Shown: positions 10,049 through 19,489, numbered from the stretch's first letter. The stretch is 64,000 nt of DNA from Bacillus solitudinis (GCF_002797395.1 NZ_KZ454943.1:983325-1047324), one strand, 5' to 3'. Translations and numbers: made by a program. Notes: generated by a model from the sequence alone, not told the origin.

Positions 10049-10077
10049 AAAAAGCAGTCACAATCGTGACTGCTTTC
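10049..10077 (-). terminator. Terminator after pheT
   Basis: AAAGCAGTCAC and GTGACTGCTTT form a strong stem around a GATT loop on the minus strand, followed by TTTTC, directly after the pheT stop at 10081. Confidence 0.9.
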
Positions 10078-10080
10078 AAA

Positions 10081-12507
10081 CTATCCTCTAAGGGTTGCCC
10101 CTACTTTTTCTTGTAACCTCGCAAGAACCTTCTCATGAACTGTCGTCACATCTTCGTCAGTTAATGTACGTTCTGGATCAAAGTATGTTAGCGAGAAGGC
10201 TAACGATTTCTTTCCTGCTTCCATATGTTCACCTTGATATAAATCAAACAAGCGAACACTTTTTAATAGTTCTCCTCCTGCTTCAACAATGACCGATTTT
10301 ACATCCCCAGATGCAAGGTCTCTATCAACAACTAGTGCAATATCCCGGCCGATTGCCGGGAAACGTGGAAGAGCTTCATAAAGTACCGGTTTTGCTTCGT
10401 AAGAAAGTATTACTTCTAAATCAAGCTGATACACATATGTTTCCTTCAAATCTTCTGCTTTTTGAGTTGTAGGGTGAACTTGACCGATAAACCCTATCTC
10501 TTGGCCAGCAAAAGTAATTGTTGCCGTACGTCCAGGATGTAACCCTGGTTTCTTAGCTTGTACAAAGTCAATCTCCTCTTCTAGTCCAAGCTCTGCAAAA
10601 ATCCCTTCTAGAATTCCCTTTACCACATAGAAATCAACAGGTTTTTTCTCCCCTTGCCACGCATGCTCATGCCACATCCCTGTTAAAGCTCCCGCTACCA
10701 TTTCACGTTCATTTGGTTGCTTCGTTATTGTTTCCTCTTCACTAGTAAAGACTGATCCCATTTCGTAAACATGAACATCATTATTTTTCCGATTTAAGTT
10801 ATGAGTTAGTACATCAAACAAATGAGGAATTAAGCTCGTTCTCATCGTACTACGGTCTTCACTCATCGGCATTGCTAGTCGAATCGGTGCTTTACCAGCA
10901 TACTCACCAGCAAACCCTTTTGCTTTTTGGGCAGTTGTTAAGGAATATGTGATGACTTGCGAAAGACCAGCCCCCTCTAAGAAACGACGAACTTGACGGC
11001 GCTTTGCTTGATAGGTGGTTAACGCTCCCTGTGTTGTCTTTCCCTCTGGTAATGTTGTCGCGATATTATCGTACCCATATAACCGGGCAACTTCCTCTAT
11101 AATGTCTTCTTCAATTCGGATATCTGGACGACGTGAGGGTGCTTTCACACTAACGTTATCCCCGTTTAGGCTAAACTCAAAGCGAAGTCTCGTCAGAATG
11201 CTTTGAATTTCTTCAGTAGATAATTTCATACCAAGACGCTCATTCATTCTCGATAAGGCAATCGTAACAATTGGTTCTTCAATTTGGAGAGTATCCTCTT
11301 CAACGACACCCGAAAGAATCGTACCACCTGCCAATTCCGCAATTAAAGTGGCTGCACGTTGAGCAGCTGTTTTTACTCGTCTTGGGTCAATTCCTTTTTC
11401 AAAACGTGCACTTGAATCACTACGTAATCCTAAATCGCGTGAAGCCTTCCGAACCGTCGATCCTTTAAAATAAGCCGCTTCTAGCAAAATTGTTGTCGTG
11501 TCAGTTGAAACTTCCGACTTTGCCCCACCCATTACGCCGGCAATTGCCATTGGATCGATACCATTTGTAATTACGAGGTGTTCGCTAGATAATTCTCGTT
11601 CGACATCATCTAACGAGACTATTTTTTCTCCGGCTTTCGCCCGGCGGACAAGGACTTCTTTTGAGCCAAAGCGATCAAAATCAAAAGCATGCAATGGTTG
11701 ACCATATTCGAGTAAAACATAGTTCGTCACATCGACAACATTACTTATCGGACGAATGCCTGCTGCCATTAATCGGTTTTGCAGCCATAATGGAGATGGC
11801 CCTACTTTTACATTTTTAATAATGGTTGCTCCGTAATAAGGATTATCTTCCTTTGCTTCAACGTTGACAGTAACATAGTCAGAAGACTTCTCCTCACTCG
11901 CTGTGACATGGATAGATGGAAGCATTACATCACGGCTATATAAAGCTGCTACCTCATAAGCAACACCAATCATATTCATACAATCCGCTCGGTTCGGCGT
12001 TAAATCAAGCTCAAGCACTTCATCATCCAAATTCAATGCTTTTAGCGCGTCACTTCCAACTTCAACGGCTTCTTGGAATACATAAATTCCTTCCGAAAAG
12101 TCTTTGTGAACAAGCTTGCTTTCTATCCCAAGCTCTTGTAAGGAACAAATCATACCATGGGACGCTTCACCACGAAGCTTTGCTTTCTTAATTTTAAAGT
12201 TCCCCGGTAAAACTGCTCCAACTTTTGCGACAACGACCTTTTGATTAGCACCGATATTTGCAGCACCACAAATAATTTGAACTGGCTCTTCTTCTCCGAT
12301 ATCCACTTTACATATATTAAGCTTATCTGCATTTGGATGCTGAGTGCATTCCAATACATGTCCAACGACAATTCCTGATATTCCGTTGTTTAGTTGATGA
12401 ATGATATCAATTTCAATGCCGCCTCTTGTCATCTTCTCAGCAATTTCAGCAGCACGAATGTCATCTATTTTCACATAGTCTTGTAACCAATTATAAGATA
12501 CTAACAT
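10081..12507 (-). CDS. pheT: Phenylalanyl-tRNA synthetase beta subunit
   Basis: Beta chain of the alpha2-beta2 enzyme that charges tRNA-Phe. The 808-residue product has an N-terminal tRNA-binding (EMAP-like) domain near 40-150 ([22 protein letters not shown]), the B3/B4 editing region near 210-390, the B5 domain near 405-475, the catalytic-like core, and a C-terminal ferredoxin-fold anticodon-binding domain near 715-808 ([16 protein letters not shown]). AGGAGGAG precedes the ATG, and the gene follows pheS by 13 bases, forming the T-box-controlled pheST operon. Confidence 0.97.
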   Translation of the reverse strand: MLVSYNWLQDYVKIDDIRAAEIAEKMTRGGIEIDIIHQLNNGISGIVVGHVLECTQHPNADKLNICKVDIGEEEPVQIICGAANIGANQKVVVAKVGAVLPGNFKIKKAKLRGEASHGMICSLQELGIESKLVHKDFSEGIYVFQEAVEVGSDALKALNLDDEVLELDLTPNRADCMNMIGVAYEVAALYSRDVMLPSIHVTASEEKSSDYVTVNVEAKEDNPYYGATIIKNVKVGPSPLWLQNRLMAAGIRPISNVVDVTNYVLLEYGQPLHAFDFDRFGSKEVLVRRAKAGEKIVSLDDVERELSSEHLVITNGIDPMAIAGVMGGAKSEVSTDTTTILLEAAYFKGSTVRKASRDLGLRSDSSARFEKGIDPRRVKTAAQRAATLIAELAGGTILSGVVEEDTLQIEEPIVTIALSRMNERLGMKLSTEEIQSILTRLRFEFSLNGDNVSVKAPSRRPDIRIEEDIIEEVARLYGYDNIATTLPEGKTTQGALTTYQAKRRQVRRFLEGAGLSQVITYSLTTAQKAKGFAGEYAGKAPIRLAMPMSEDRSTMRTSLIPHLFDVLTHNLNRKNNDVHVYEMGSVFTSEEETITKQPNEREMVAGALTGMWHEHAWQGEKKPVDFYVVKGILEGIFAELGLEEEIDFVQAKKPGLHPGRTATITFAGQEIGFIGQVHPTTQKAEDLKETYVYQLDLEVILSYEAKPVLYEALPRFPAIGRDIALVVDRDLASGDVKSVIVEAGGELLKSVRLFDLYQGEHMEAGKKSLAFSLTYFDPERTLTDEDVTTVHEKVLARLQEKVGATLRG

Positions 12508-12520
12508 AATTCTCTCCTCC

Positions 12521-13555
12521 TTACACCCGTTTAAATTGCGCTAAGAAGCGCACATCGTTCGTATAGAAATGACGAATATCATCAATGTCATATTTCAACA
12601 TTGCCAAACGTTCAACACCCATTCCAAAAGCAAAACCACTGTAAACATTCGGATCGAATCCGCTCATCTCTAGAACTTTTGGATGGACCATCCCTGCACC
12701 CAAAACTTCAATCCAGCCAGTTTGCTTGCAAATACGACAGCCTTTTCCTGCACAAATTCCACAGGAAACATCAACCTCAACCGATGGCTCTGTAAAAGGA
12801 AAAAAGCTAGGACGGAGACGAATATTACGATCTTCTCCAAAGAAGCGTTTTGCAAAGGTTTCTAAAACCCCTTTCAAATCACTCATTCGTACCTTATGAT
12901 CAACTAGTAACCCTTCAATTTGCATAAATTGATGTGAATGGGTTGCATCATCATCATCTCTTCGGAATACTTTACCAGGACAAATGATTTTCACAGGACC
13001 TTGCCCTTTGAATTTCTCCATTGTTCTTGCTTGAACGGGTGAGGTTTGAGTACGAAGTAAAAGGTCCTCAGTAAAGTAGAAGGTGTCTTGCATATCACGT
13101 GCTGGATGATCTTTCGGCAAATTTAATGCTTCAAAGTTATAATAGTCTGTTTCAACCTCAGGACCTTCCTCCACTGAAAATCCTAATCCAAGAAAGATAT
13201 CTTCAATTTCCTCAACCACCGATGTTAATGGATGGCGAGCCCCTCTGCTTACCGGGCGTCCTGGCAATGTAATATCAATGCTTTCATTAGCTAACTGCTC
13301 TTCCACAGCTGCTTCTTCAAGCTCTTGTTCCTTTGCTTCTAGTTTCACTTTAATCACATCACGAACATCATTGGCCATTTGTCCGATGACAGGACGTTCT
13401 TCAGCAGAAAGCTTTCCCATCCCACGGAGCACTTCTGTAATCGGACCCTTTTTTCCTAAATACGCTACACGAACTTCTTGCAGGGCCTTTACATCCTCTG
13501 CATTTTCAACCTTTGCTAAGGCTTCATCTTTAAGCTCTTCTAAACGCTCACGCAT
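12521..13555 (-). CDS. pheS: Phenylalanyl-tRNA synthetase alpha subunit
   Basis: Catalytic class II subunit of 344 residues. The N-terminal coiled coil (1-85) is followed by the catalytic domain with motif 1 ([19 protein letters not shown]), motif 2 ([19 protein letters not shown]) and motif 3 ([16 protein letters not shown]). The Cys-rich stretch [17 protein letters not shown] near 268-284 is usual in Bacillus PheS. TAAGGAGGAAATAAC precedes the ATG. Confidence 0.97.
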   Translation of the reverse strand: MRERLEELKDEALAKVENAEDVKALQEVRVAYLGKKGPITEVLRGMGKLSAEERPVIGQMANDVRDVIKVKLEAKEQELEEAAVEEQLANESIDITLPGRPVSRGARHPLTSVVEEIEDIFLGLGFSVEEGPEVETDYYNFEALNLPKDHPARDMQDTFYFTEDLLLRTQTSPVQARTMEKFKGQGPVKIICPGKVFRRDDDDATHSHQFMQIEGLLVDHKVRMSDLKGVLETFAKRFFGEDRNIRLRPSFFPFTEPSVEVDVSCGICAGKGCRICKQTGWIEVLGAGMVHPKVLEMSGFDPNVYSGFAFGMGVERLAMLKYDIDDIRHFYTNDVRFLAQFKRV

Positions 13556-13587
13556 GTTATTTCCTCCTTAAAGTATGTATCAAAAGC

Positions 13588-13850
13588 AAAAAAGAGCCAT
13601 CGTCACTTAAAAGGGACGATGGCTCGCGGTACCACCCTTATTATTGTGAAAATAAACGTCACAATTACTTCATTTTATAACGGCTATGCCGGAAACACCT
13701 TCACAACATGATGCTGTGGTCCGATGTCAGCTCCAGAGTGAATTCAGATATTCCTGCCATAGAAATGCTTTCAGTCTCGGCATTTCCTCCCTTAATGGTG
13801 GTCGACATCATACTACTCTCTTTCGTTGCTTTTTTCATATGAATTTGCTT
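13588..13850 (-). promoter_or_regulatory. T-box leader (tRNA-Phe) of pheST
   Basis: On the minus strand the leader has the universal T-box AAGGGTGGTACCGCG at about 13626-13640, followed by a terminator whose arms GAGCCATCGTCCC and GTGACGATGGCTC surround TTTTAA and end in a T run. Upstream is a stem I region with GAATTC (specifier TTC for phenylalanine) before ACTCTGGAGCTGAC. Uncharged tRNA-Phe would favour the antiterminator in this family. Confidence 0.93.
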
Positions 13851-13854
13851 CTAT

Positions 13855-13883
13855 ATTATAGAGAATCTTGAATGCTGTTGCAA
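13855..13883 (-). promoter_or_regulatory. Sigma-A promoter of the pheST leader
   Basis: TTGCAA (13878-13883) and TATAAT (13855-13860) are separated by exactly 17 bases on the minus strand, just upstream of the T-box leader and just after the stop of the preceding methyltransferase gene. Confidence 0.85.
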
Positions 13884-13893
13884 CCTTAATTTC

Positions 13894-14649
13894 TTATCCA
13901 CGTAAATAATAAAGCAAAATACCTGCTGCAACAGCAACGTTTAATGATTCCGCTTGGCCATAAATTGGTACGTATATATCTTGGTCAGTAATCGCTAGAA
14001 TTTCTTCCGCTACACCTTCCCCTTCATTGCCAACAATTAATGCATAATTAGATTGAGGTTCAATCGCCGTGTAGGAGCTTGCTCCCATTAGAGCTGTTCC
14101 AAACACGGGGATTCCTACCATTTTAAACTGTTGAATCCACTCTAATACGTCACCTTTTACAATGGGTAAATGAAAGATTGATCCTTGTGAGGCACGAATC
14201 ACTTTACTATTAAACACATCAACTGTTCCTTCACCAAGGATGACTCCCGTTACCCCAGCTGCATCAGCAGTACGAATCATGGTGCCTAAATTACCTGGGT
14301 CCTGTACGCGATCAATCATTAGAAATTGACCTTTAAGTTCTGTAAACGCCTGTTCTTGGGGTAAGATGCAAATAGCAACCATTCCTTGAGGTGTTTCCGT
14401 TTCAGCTAATTCTTTCATGACTTGGTCGCTTACTATAATAACATCTTGATTTCTCGCTTCCCAACTTGAAGGAATCACTGTCGTTTCAGTCATTAACAAC
14501 CATTCCACCTCTATTGGCGATTTCAATGCTTCTTCAACAAGATGATTACCCTCTATTAAAAAACGTCCTACCTTCTCACGGCCTTTCCTTGTTTTAAGCT
14601 TTTTCCAATGCTTTATTTGCTCATTTTTTGGTGAATCTATCCGCTTCAT
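13894..14649 (-). CDS. TrmH/SpoU family RNA 2'-O-methyltransferase
   Basis: SPOUT-fold methyltransferase of 251 residues, likely acting on 23S rRNA like RlmB. An N-terminal substrate-binding domain (RFLIEGNHLVEEAL near 28-42) precedes the catalytic domain with motif 1 (RVQDPGNLGTMIRTADAAGV), motif 2 (VGNEGEGV) and motif 3 (LNVAVAAGILLYYL), which build the trefoil knot. GAGGGAG precedes the ATG at 14649; in-frame codons upstream have no ribosome site. It is the homologue of B. subtilis YsgA next to pheS, and is divergent from sspI. The exact target nucleotide is unknown. Confidence 0.88.
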   Translation of the reverse strand: MKRIDSPKNEQIKHWKKLKTRKGREKVGRFLIEGNHLVEEALKSPIEVEWLLMTETTVIPSSWEARNQDVIIVSDQVMKELAETETPQGMVAICILPQEQAFTELKGQFLMIDRVQDPGNLGTMIRTADAAGVTGVILGEGTVDVFNSKVIRASQGSIFHLPIVKGDVLEWIQQFKMVGIPVFGTALMGASSYTAIEPQSNYALIVGNEGEGVAEEILAITDQDIYVPIYGQAESLNVAVAAGILLYYLRG

Positions 14650-14703
14650 GTTAAACTCCCTCTTTTGCTTCAATTCTTTTTCCATCATACCCATTTTTTT
14701 CGT

Positions 14704-14732
14704 GATAATCCAGTCTAGGATGAGACATACTA
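14704..14732 (+). promoter_or_regulatory. Candidate sigma-G promoter of sspI
   Basis: TGATA (14704-14708) and CATACTA (14726-14732) are separated by 17 bases, close to the forespore sigma-G pattern. A second CATACTA follows at 14733. Genes for small acid-soluble proteins are sigma-G dependent, which supports the reading. Confidence 0.55.
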
Positions 14733-14771
14733 CATACTAGATCCAAATAAATATAAAAGGAGTGGTCCGAA

Positions 14772-14978
14772 ATGAGCTTCAACATTCGTGGTGCAATCAT
14801 GTCCAATATCCAAGGTAGCAGTGTCCAAGACGTCGAGGCAACTATCCAAGATGCCCTTAAAAATGGCGAAGAAAAAATGCTTCCAGGTCTAGGCGTATTA
14901 TTTGAAGTGTACTGGAAGAATGCAGATGAAGAGCAGAAAGATCAGCTTTGTCAGCAAATTAGCCAAGGATTACAGTGA
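14772..14978 (+). CDS. sspI: Small acid-soluble spore protein SspI
   Basis: Minor forespore protein of 68 residues in the SspI family (about 70 residues in B. subtilis). The sequence starts MSFNIRGAIMSNIQGSS and has the LPGLGVLFEVYWK signature in the second half. AAAGGAGTGGTCCGAA precedes the ATG, and a strong terminator follows. The gene stands alone on the plus strand between the methyltransferase and the M42 peptidase, as in B. subtilis. Confidence 0.95.
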   Translation: MSFNIRGAIMSNIQGSSVQDVEATIQDALKNGEEKMLPGLGVLFEVYWKNADEEQKDQLCQQISQGLQ

Positions 14979-14980
14979 AA

Positions 14981-15020
14981 GAAAGAGCATGTCCAGTCAA
15001 CTGGATATGCTCTTTCTTTT
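14981..15020 (+). terminator. Terminator after sspI
   Basis: GAAAGAGCATGTCCAG pairs with CTGGATATGCTCTTTC around TCAA and is followed by TTTTA. The stem is long enough to work in both directions. Confidence 0.9.
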
Positions 15021-15050
15021 ACCTAATCATCTCCTTATACAAAAAGTCAA

Positions 15051-15088
15051 AAAACAATGTGGTTGAAAAATATTAACCACATTGTTTT
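15051..15088 (-). terminator. Terminator after the M42 peptidase gene
   Basis: AAAACAATGTGGTTAATA and the matching arm AACCACATTGTTTT form a stem on the minus strand with flanking T residues, 12 bases after the stop at 15100. Confidence 0.85.
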
Positions 15089-15099
15089 CTTAGATTTAT

Positions 15100-16185
15100 T
15101 TAATTTAAGGTAATCGTGTTTACAGTTTCTCTATCAAGCTTCTTTATCACTTCGACAATGAGCTTCACGGCATTTTCATAATCGTCCCGATGCAAAATCG
15201 CTGCATGTGAGTGAATATATCTCGTTGCTACAGTGATTGATAAAGCAGGAACACCATTTGCCGTCAAATGGATAGCCCCAGAATCAGTTCCTCCACCAGC
15301 CATAGCTTCAAATTGATACGGGATATTATTCGCATCCGCTGTATCTGTTACAAAATCACGTAGTCCCTTGTGAGAGACCATTGATGCATCGTAAAGGACA
15401 ATTTGTGGCCCATCCCCTATTTTTGCAAGTGCCTCTTTTTCAGTGACACCCGGTGTATCCCCTGCAATTCCAACATCCACTGCAAACCCAATGTCTGGTT
15501 CAATGAGATGTGTTGACGTACGCGCTCCTCGTAAACCGACTTCCTCCTGAACCGTACCAACACCATAAACGACGTTAGGATGGTCGACACCTTTTAACTC
15601 ACGTAGAACATCAATTGCAATGGCACAGCCAATACGGTTATCCCATGCTTTGGCCATCAAATACTTTTCATTTTTCATAACAGTAAATTCACAAACAGGC
15701 ACAATTGAATCACCTGGACGAATGCCAAATTCCATGGCTTCTTCTTTGCTTGTTGCACCAATATCGATGAACATATCCTTTTTATCAACGGGCTTCTTGC
15801 GTGCTTCTGGAGATAAGATGTGCGGCGGCTTTGAACCAATAACCCCAGGAACATTACCATTTCTCGTCATCACTGTCACGCGCTGAGCCAGCATAACTTG
15901 CTCCCACCAGCCTCCAACCGTTTGAAAGCGTAGAAACCCCTTATCGTCAATGCTTGTTACCATAAATCCAATTTCATCAAGATGACCAGCAATCATAATT
16001 TTAGGTCCATCTTCCTTACCTACTTTTTTTGCGATAAGGCTTCCTAAACGATCTGTTGATACCTCATCGGCAAAAGGTGTTATGTACTTTGTCATAACCT
16101 CTCGGACATCTTTTTCATTACCGGGAATGCCGTTCGCATCAGTTAAATCTTTTAACATTTGCAATTTTTCATTAAGCTTTGCCAT
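15100..16185 (-). CDS. M42 family metallopeptidase (glutamyl/deblocking aminopeptidase)
   Basis: Di-metal cytoplasmic aminopeptidase of 361 residues, homologous to B. subtilis YsdC and Thermotoga-type cellulase/aminopeptidase M42 proteins that form tetrahedral dodecamers. Metal ligands are visible in [11 protein letters not shown] (H and D near 65-67), AWDNRIGCA (D near 181), [13 protein letters not shown] (EE near 213-214), [10 protein letters not shown] (D) and the C-terminal [10 protein letters not shown] (H). AGGGAGG stands before the ATG at 16185; the upstream in-frame extension of 21 codons has no ribosome site. Confidence 0.9.
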   Translation of the reverse strand: MAKLNEKLQMLKDLTDANGIPGNEKDVREVMTKYITPFADEVSTDRLGSLIAKKVGKEDGPKIMIAGHLDEIGFMVTSIDDKGFLRFQTVGGWWEQVMLAQRVTVMTRNGNVPGVIGSKPPHILSPEARKKPVDKKDMFIDIGATSKEEAMEFGIRPGDSIVPVCEFTVMKNEKYLMAKAWDNRIGCAIAIDVLRELKGVDHPNVVYGVGTVQEEVGLRGARTSTHLIEPDIGFAVDVGIAGDTPGVTEKEALAKIGDGPQIVLYDASMVSHKGLRDFVTDTADANNIPYQFEAMAGGGTDSGAIHLTANGVPALSITVATRYIHSHAAILHRDDYENAVKLIVEVIKKLDRETVNTITLN

Positions 16186-16219
16186 ATGTATAGCCTCCCT
16201 CAATTTACAATCTCTCCCT

Positions 16220-16248
16220 ATTATAACGAACCCTAGAACGCAACTCAA
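16220..16248 (-). promoter_or_regulatory. Sigma-A promoter of the M42 peptidase gene
   Basis: TTGAGT (16243-16248) and TATAAT (16220-16225) are 17 bases apart on the minus strand, about 35 bases before the ATG at 16185. Confidence 0.75.
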
Positions 16249-16263
16249 ATAGCGAAACGTAAA

Positions 16264-16752
16264 TTAATATCCTTCATCTTGACGCTTATGGTTAATTTGG
16301 TTTTTTTCATAGTAGCCATGTTCAATCGTTTCTTCAGATAAACCAAGCATCTTGCCAAGCATAAGGAAATCCTGAAACAATGTTTTAAAACTAGCTTCTG
16401 TGCGTTTCTCAGTCAATTGATGCGTGCGTACCATTACGCGGATAAATTGCTTTGTAAGAGACTCTTCTTTTTCACTTGTTCTACCCAGGTCACTACTTAT
16501 AAAATTGAGAGCAATTCCCATCGTTAAAATGAAATGGAGACCATCCACATATTCCTCGAGAATAATGGCTTCTTCTGATGAAGGCTTTTTACTCCAATAT
16601 TTGAAGCATCTTGTTTCATTTGCTAGTTCACCTAGCTCCACTAAAAAAGCAAGCTGTTGCTCAAAAAATAAGTCTTTTCCAGTTAATTGATGCTCACGAA
16701 CAATTCGCTCATTTAACGTGCGTTGCGTTTCAAATAATCCTGCAATATCCAT
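16264..16752 (-). CDS. Dimeric dUTPase-like (all-alpha NTP pyrophosphohydrolase)
   Basis: Predicted dUTPase of the all-alpha MazG-like superfamily (dUTPase_2 type), which hydrolyses dUTP to dUMP. The 162-residue protein has the paired metal-binding motifs ELGELANE near 39-46 and LEEYVDGLHF near 65-74, the E-x2-E and E-x3-D arrangement of the family. AGGAGGAGAAG precedes the ATG. It stands between the M42 peptidase and the divergent ysdB. Similar genes are common in phages and in some bacilli. Substrate is inferred from family. Confidence 0.85.
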   Translation of the reverse strand: MDIAGLFETQRTLNERIVREHQLTGKDLFFEQQLAFLVELGELANETRCFKYWSKKPSSEEAIILEEYVDGLHFILTMGIALNFISSDLGRTSEKEESLTKQFIRVMVRTHQLTEKRTEASFKTLFQDFLMLGKMLGLSEETIEHGYYEKNQINHKRQDEGY

Positions 16753-16797
16753 TCTTCTCCTCCTTTATTCGATGTTTTCATTATAACAGAATTTTTT

Positions 16798-16834
16798 CGC
16801 AACCAATGACGTTCTTGTTCGTATAGACTATAAT
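16798..16834 (+). promoter_or_regulatory. Overlapping candidate sigma-W and sigma-A promoters of ysdB
   Basis: GCAAC ending at 16803, 16 bases, then CGTA (16820-16823) fits the sigma-W extracytoplasmic pattern. ATGACG (16806-16811), 17 bases, then TATAAT (16829-16834) fits sigma-A. B. subtilis ysdB belongs to the sigma-W regulon, so the first match is credible. Confidence 0.6.
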
Positions 16835-16868
16835 AAGAAGGGAAACCTTCTAGAAAGGGGAATGGACT

Positions 16869-17249
16869 ATGGTTATCCTATTTCGTTTAGTCATCCTATT
16901 GGCTCTTGTCATTCTCATATATAGTGCAGTTAAATATTTATTTCATCCACGCCGTAAGCTTGAACAAGCTCATGAAAAACAACAATTTTTCTTTTTGGAT
17001 GAAGAAAAAAATGTCCGAAAGAATTTTTTGCTTACCTACAAAGGTGTCATGTTTGAAGGCGAAAAATATTTAGGTACAACTGAGCAAGCGTTTGATATCG
17101 TGTCGATTTATATATGGGCTCGAAGTACGGAACGGCTAAAAGGCTTAAGTCGACAAGATTTTCAATTCATTGAAGATGATATATGGATTCGCTATCCAAA
17201 TGCTAAAATCGAATGGAAAAGTCCGATAAAAGACTTTCTAAAAAAATAA
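16869..17249 (+). CDS. ysdB: YsdB family membrane-anchored protein
   Basis: Protein of 126 residues with one N-terminal membrane span (about 2-22), a basic stop-transfer RRK, and a cytosolic domain rich in aromatic and charged residues (FEGEKYLGTTEQAFDIVSI). B. subtilis YsdB is a sigma-W controlled protein of unknown biochemical function. The ATG at 16869 has AAAGGGG eight bases upstream. A bidirectional terminator separates it from the convergent VTT-domain gene. Confidence 0.85.
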   Translation: MVILFRLVILLALVILIYSAVKYLFHPRRKLEQAHEKQQFFFLDEEKNVRKNFLLTYKGVMFEGEKYLGTTEQAFDIVSIYIWARSTERLKGLSRQDFQFIEDDIWIRYPNAKIEWKSPIKDFLKK

Positions 17250-17289
17250 CACCTAAAAGTCATCGTTTTCTTGATGGCTTTTAGGTGTT
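17248..17289 (+). terminator. Bidirectional terminator between ysdB and the VTT gene
   Basis: AACACCTAAAAGTCATC pairs with GATGGCTTTTAGGTGTT. A T run follows on the plus strand and the A-rich left flank gives a T run on the minus strand. The stop codons of both convergent genes lie in or next to the stem. Confidence 0.88.
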
Positions 17290-17856
17290 TTTTGTTTGAA
17301 AAAACTCTTGCCAGCTAATCCTTGTTTCACGTTTTCGCATCAGCACAAACAACAGAACAAGAAATAATGCAAATATAGCCGTTCCCGCCAAAGGCAACTC
17401 ATGAATCATGTCGCCAAATGCCGTATAGGCAATGGCAGGTGGAATACTTACATAAAAAGATTTTTTTGTATATTCTCTTACGTTCTTTGTTGTTTCAATT
17501 AAGTAGAGAGAGACAAGATGAAAATGAATGAACGGCATTAGCCGCATCACCATCATTTGAGCAAGGTTTAAGTCTTGTTTATCTTTTAAAAAACGATGTT
17601 TTAGACGAGTTAATTTCCCACGGATACCCGGAAAGATTTGAATAAGACCATAAAATACAACACTAACAGCTGTTAACCCTAAAACTGAGTAAATGGAACC
17701 GTATAATGTGCCAAATAAATAACCACCTATTAAACAAATAACCAAAACAGGAATAAAGAAAGCCTGTCTAAATATATGAAGTAAAACAAAAAAGAAAGGA
17801 CCAAGCCAACCCGCCTTTTCTATAAACAGATAGGATTGTTCTAAAAATTCTTCCAT
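17281..17856 (-). CDS. TVP38/TMEM64 (VTT/DedA-like) membrane protein
   Basis: Polytopic membrane protein of 191 residues with the VTT domain. Spans are near 18-48, 52-78, 130-150 and 155-172, and the signature region is GGYLFGTLYGSIYSVLG, with RLMPFIHFHLV in the middle. The typical family motif F-P-x-D/N is replaced by PFIHFHLVSLY. Members include lipid scramblase/flippase-like DedA proteins; no substrate can be given. A B. subtilis homologue (YtxB type) lies in the same neighbourhood. GGGGGCTCCC precedes the ATG. Confidence 0.8.
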   Translation of the reverse strand: MEEFLEQSYLFIEKAGWLGPFFFVLLHIFRQAFFIPVLVICLIGGYLFGTLYGSIYSVLGLTAVSVVFYGLIQIFPGIRGKLTRLKHRFLKDKQDLNLAQMMVMRLMPFIHFHLVSLYLIETTKNVREYTKKSFYVSIPPAIAYTAFGDMIHELPLAGTAIFALFLVLLFVLMRKRETRISWQEFFQTKNT

Positions 17857-17981
17857 TTCTGGGAGCCCCCTTTCTTTACTCTATGATTGAGCTTACATGA
17901 TGATGAGGGCTAATACAATTCATTTAACGATTAAAGCTTTAGCCTCTTATCTGCTGCTAATGGAGGCTACCGCTAGAGGAT

Positions 17982-18242
17982 CTAGAAACTAAAGTATAAT
18001 AGAATCAAAATCGTCTGAATAATAATAATACATGGAATCCCAATCGTGAAGTTTCGGTGCTTCGTCTTATGTCGAAAAGTCTTCATTCCACCATACATCC
18101 CAAGACTCCCCCCTAACAAAGCGACCATAAATAAAGTTCGTTCTGAAACTCGATAATTTCTAAGCTTCGCCTGACGTTTATCATAGCCCATTATGAAATA
18201 ACCGATTAATGACATGGTAAAGATATAAATCAGCTCAATCAG
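17982..18242 (-). CDS. ysdA: DUF1294 membrane protein YsdA, probably starting at CTG
   Basis: Small membrane protein with the DUF1294 pattern GYDKRQA, LGGSLGMYGGM, TFRHKTKHRNFTIGIP and a C-terminal hydrophobic span. From the first ATG (18215) it would have 77 residues, a truncated first span and no ribosome site. The frame stays open upstream to a TAG. Adding nine codons from a CTG at 18242 (next to an ATT at 18239) restores the expected first span and an 86-residue length, and AGGTG lies six bases before that CTG. I therefore favour a non-ATG start. Function of the family is unknown. It sits after rplT as in B. subtilis. Confidence 0.75.
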   Translation of the reverse strand: MIELIYIFTMSLIGYFIMGYDKRQAKLRNYRVSERTLFMVALLGGSLGMYGGMKTFRHKTKHRNFTIGIPCIIIIQTILILLYFSF

Positions 18243-18287
18243 AACCTACACCTACTTTCCCTTCTCCTCAGAGATCTATCATTATCC

Positions 18288-18336
18288 TAAAAAAAGGTAT
18301 CTCTTAGGTATATTAACCTTTTGAGATACCTTTTTA
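18288..18336 (-). terminator. Terminator after rplT
   Basis: AAAAAGGTATCTCA and GAGATACCTTTTTTT form a long stem on the minus strand with a T run, two bases after the rplT stop. Confidence 0.9.
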
Positions 18337-18338
18337 GC

Positions 18339-18698
18339 TTAAACGTTCAAGCTTGATTTTGCTTTTTGTGCAAGTTGAGCAAATGCTTGCTCATCATTAA
18401 TTGCAAGGTCAGCAAGAATCTTACGGTTTACATTAATTTCAGCAAGCTTTAAACCATGCATCAAACGGCTGTATGAAAGACCATTAATACGAGCAGCTGC
18501 ATTAATACGTGTAATCCATAACTTACGGAAGTCGCGCTTTTTGTTGCGACGATCACGGTAAGCATATAGTAATGACTTCATTACCTGTCCTTGAGCTGAT
18601 TTAAACAGAGTATGTTTAGAACCATAATAACCTTTAGCTAACTTTAAAACCTTTTTACGACGACGACGAGCGACATAACCGCCTTTTACTCTTGGCAT
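18339..18698 (-). CDS. rplT: 50S ribosomal protein L20
   Basis: Large-subunit assembly protein of 119 residues. It has the basic N-terminal tail ([20 protein letters not shown]) and the globular RNA-binding half ([20 protein letters not shown]). In Bacillus L20 represses its own operon by binding the infC leader. It is the last gene of infC-rpmI-rplT. Confidence 0.98.
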   Translation of the reverse strand: MPRVKGGYVARRRRKKVLKLAKGYYGSKHTLFKSAQGQVMKSLLYAYRDRRNKKRDFRKLWITRINAAARINGLSYSRLMHGLKLAEINVNRKILADLAINDEQAFAQLAQKAKSSLNV

Positions 18699-18735
18699 CG
18701 AAGAACCCTCCTTTTTTCTATCCGAAACGAATCAA

Positions 18736-18936
18736 TTATTTTTTGTACGTTAACATTGCGCGAATACGCTTGAAGTCTCCTGAATGAACCATTGCAGACT
18801 TACGTAATTTACGCTTTTGCTTTGTTGACTTATTTGCAAACAAGTGACTTGTAAATGCGTGTGAACGCTTGAGCTTTCCAGATCCTGTCTTCTTGAAACG
18901 CTTTGCAGCGCCTCTATGAGTTTTCATTTTAGGCAT
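18736..18936 (-). CDS. rpmI: 50S ribosomal protein L35
   Basis: Basic 66-residue ribosomal protein ([20 protein letters not shown] ...) with the usual C-terminal RIRAMLTYK. It lies between infC and rplT with a GGAGG site before the ATG. Confidence 0.98.
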   Translation of the reverse strand: MPKMKTHRGAAKRFKKTGSGKLKRSHAFTSHLFANKSTKQKRKLRKSAMVHSGDFKRIRAMLTYKK

Positions 18937-18962
18937 TCCTTGGGTCCTCCTTTAATCTACTT

Positions 18963-19481
18963 TTACTTCTCAACTTTTGGCGCTAAGATAAGGAACATGC
19001 TACGACCTTCCATCTTAGGCATAGCTTCGATTGTTGCAACGTCTTCACATTCCTTTGCTAGACGTTCTAATACTTTACGCCCGATTTGAGAATGAGTAAT
19101 CGCACGTCCACGGAAGCGAATCGCTACTTTTACTTTATCTCCTTTTTCAAGAAACTTTCGAGCGTTGCGAAGCTTCGTATTAAAGTCATTATCTTCAATC
19201 GTAGGGCTCAAACGAACCTCTTTGACATTGATGATTTTTTGATTTTTACGTGCTTCTTTTTCTTTCTTTTGTTGCTCATAACGGAATTTTCCGTAGTCCA
19301 TAATACGACATACAGGTGGTTTCGCATTCGGGGACACACAAACTAAATCAAGATTCACATTTTGGGCCATTTCCAGTGCTTCTAGTTTTGGCTTAATACC
19401 AATTTGATCACCGTTTGCCCCAATAAGACGTACTTCACGTGCACGAATCCCTTCATTGACCAACATGTCTTTACTAATAAT
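18963..19481 (-). CDS. infC: Translation initiation factor IF-3, AUU start
   Basis: IF-3 controls start-codon choice and keeps 30S subunits free. The 172-residue product has the N-domain ([18 protein letters not shown]), the linker helix ([16 protein letters not shown]) and the C-domain ([18 protein letters not shown]). The first ATG (19466) has no ribosome site. Reading upstream gives ATT-ATT-AGT-AAA-GAC, with GGAGG six bases before the first ATT (19481), so the protein begins M-I-S-K-D as in B. subtilis. The AUU start is the known means by which IF-3 limits its own synthesis. Confidence 0.95.
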   Translation of the reverse strand: MISKDMLVNEGIRAREVRLIGANGDQIGIKPKLEALEMAQNVNLDLVCVSPNAKPPVCRIMDYGKFRYEQQKKEKEARKNQKIINVKEVRLSPTIEDNDFNTKLRNARKFLEKGDKVKVAIRFRGRAITHSQIGRKVLERLAKECEDVATIEAMPKMEGRSMFLILAPKVEK

Positions 19482-19489
19482 GAGCCACC

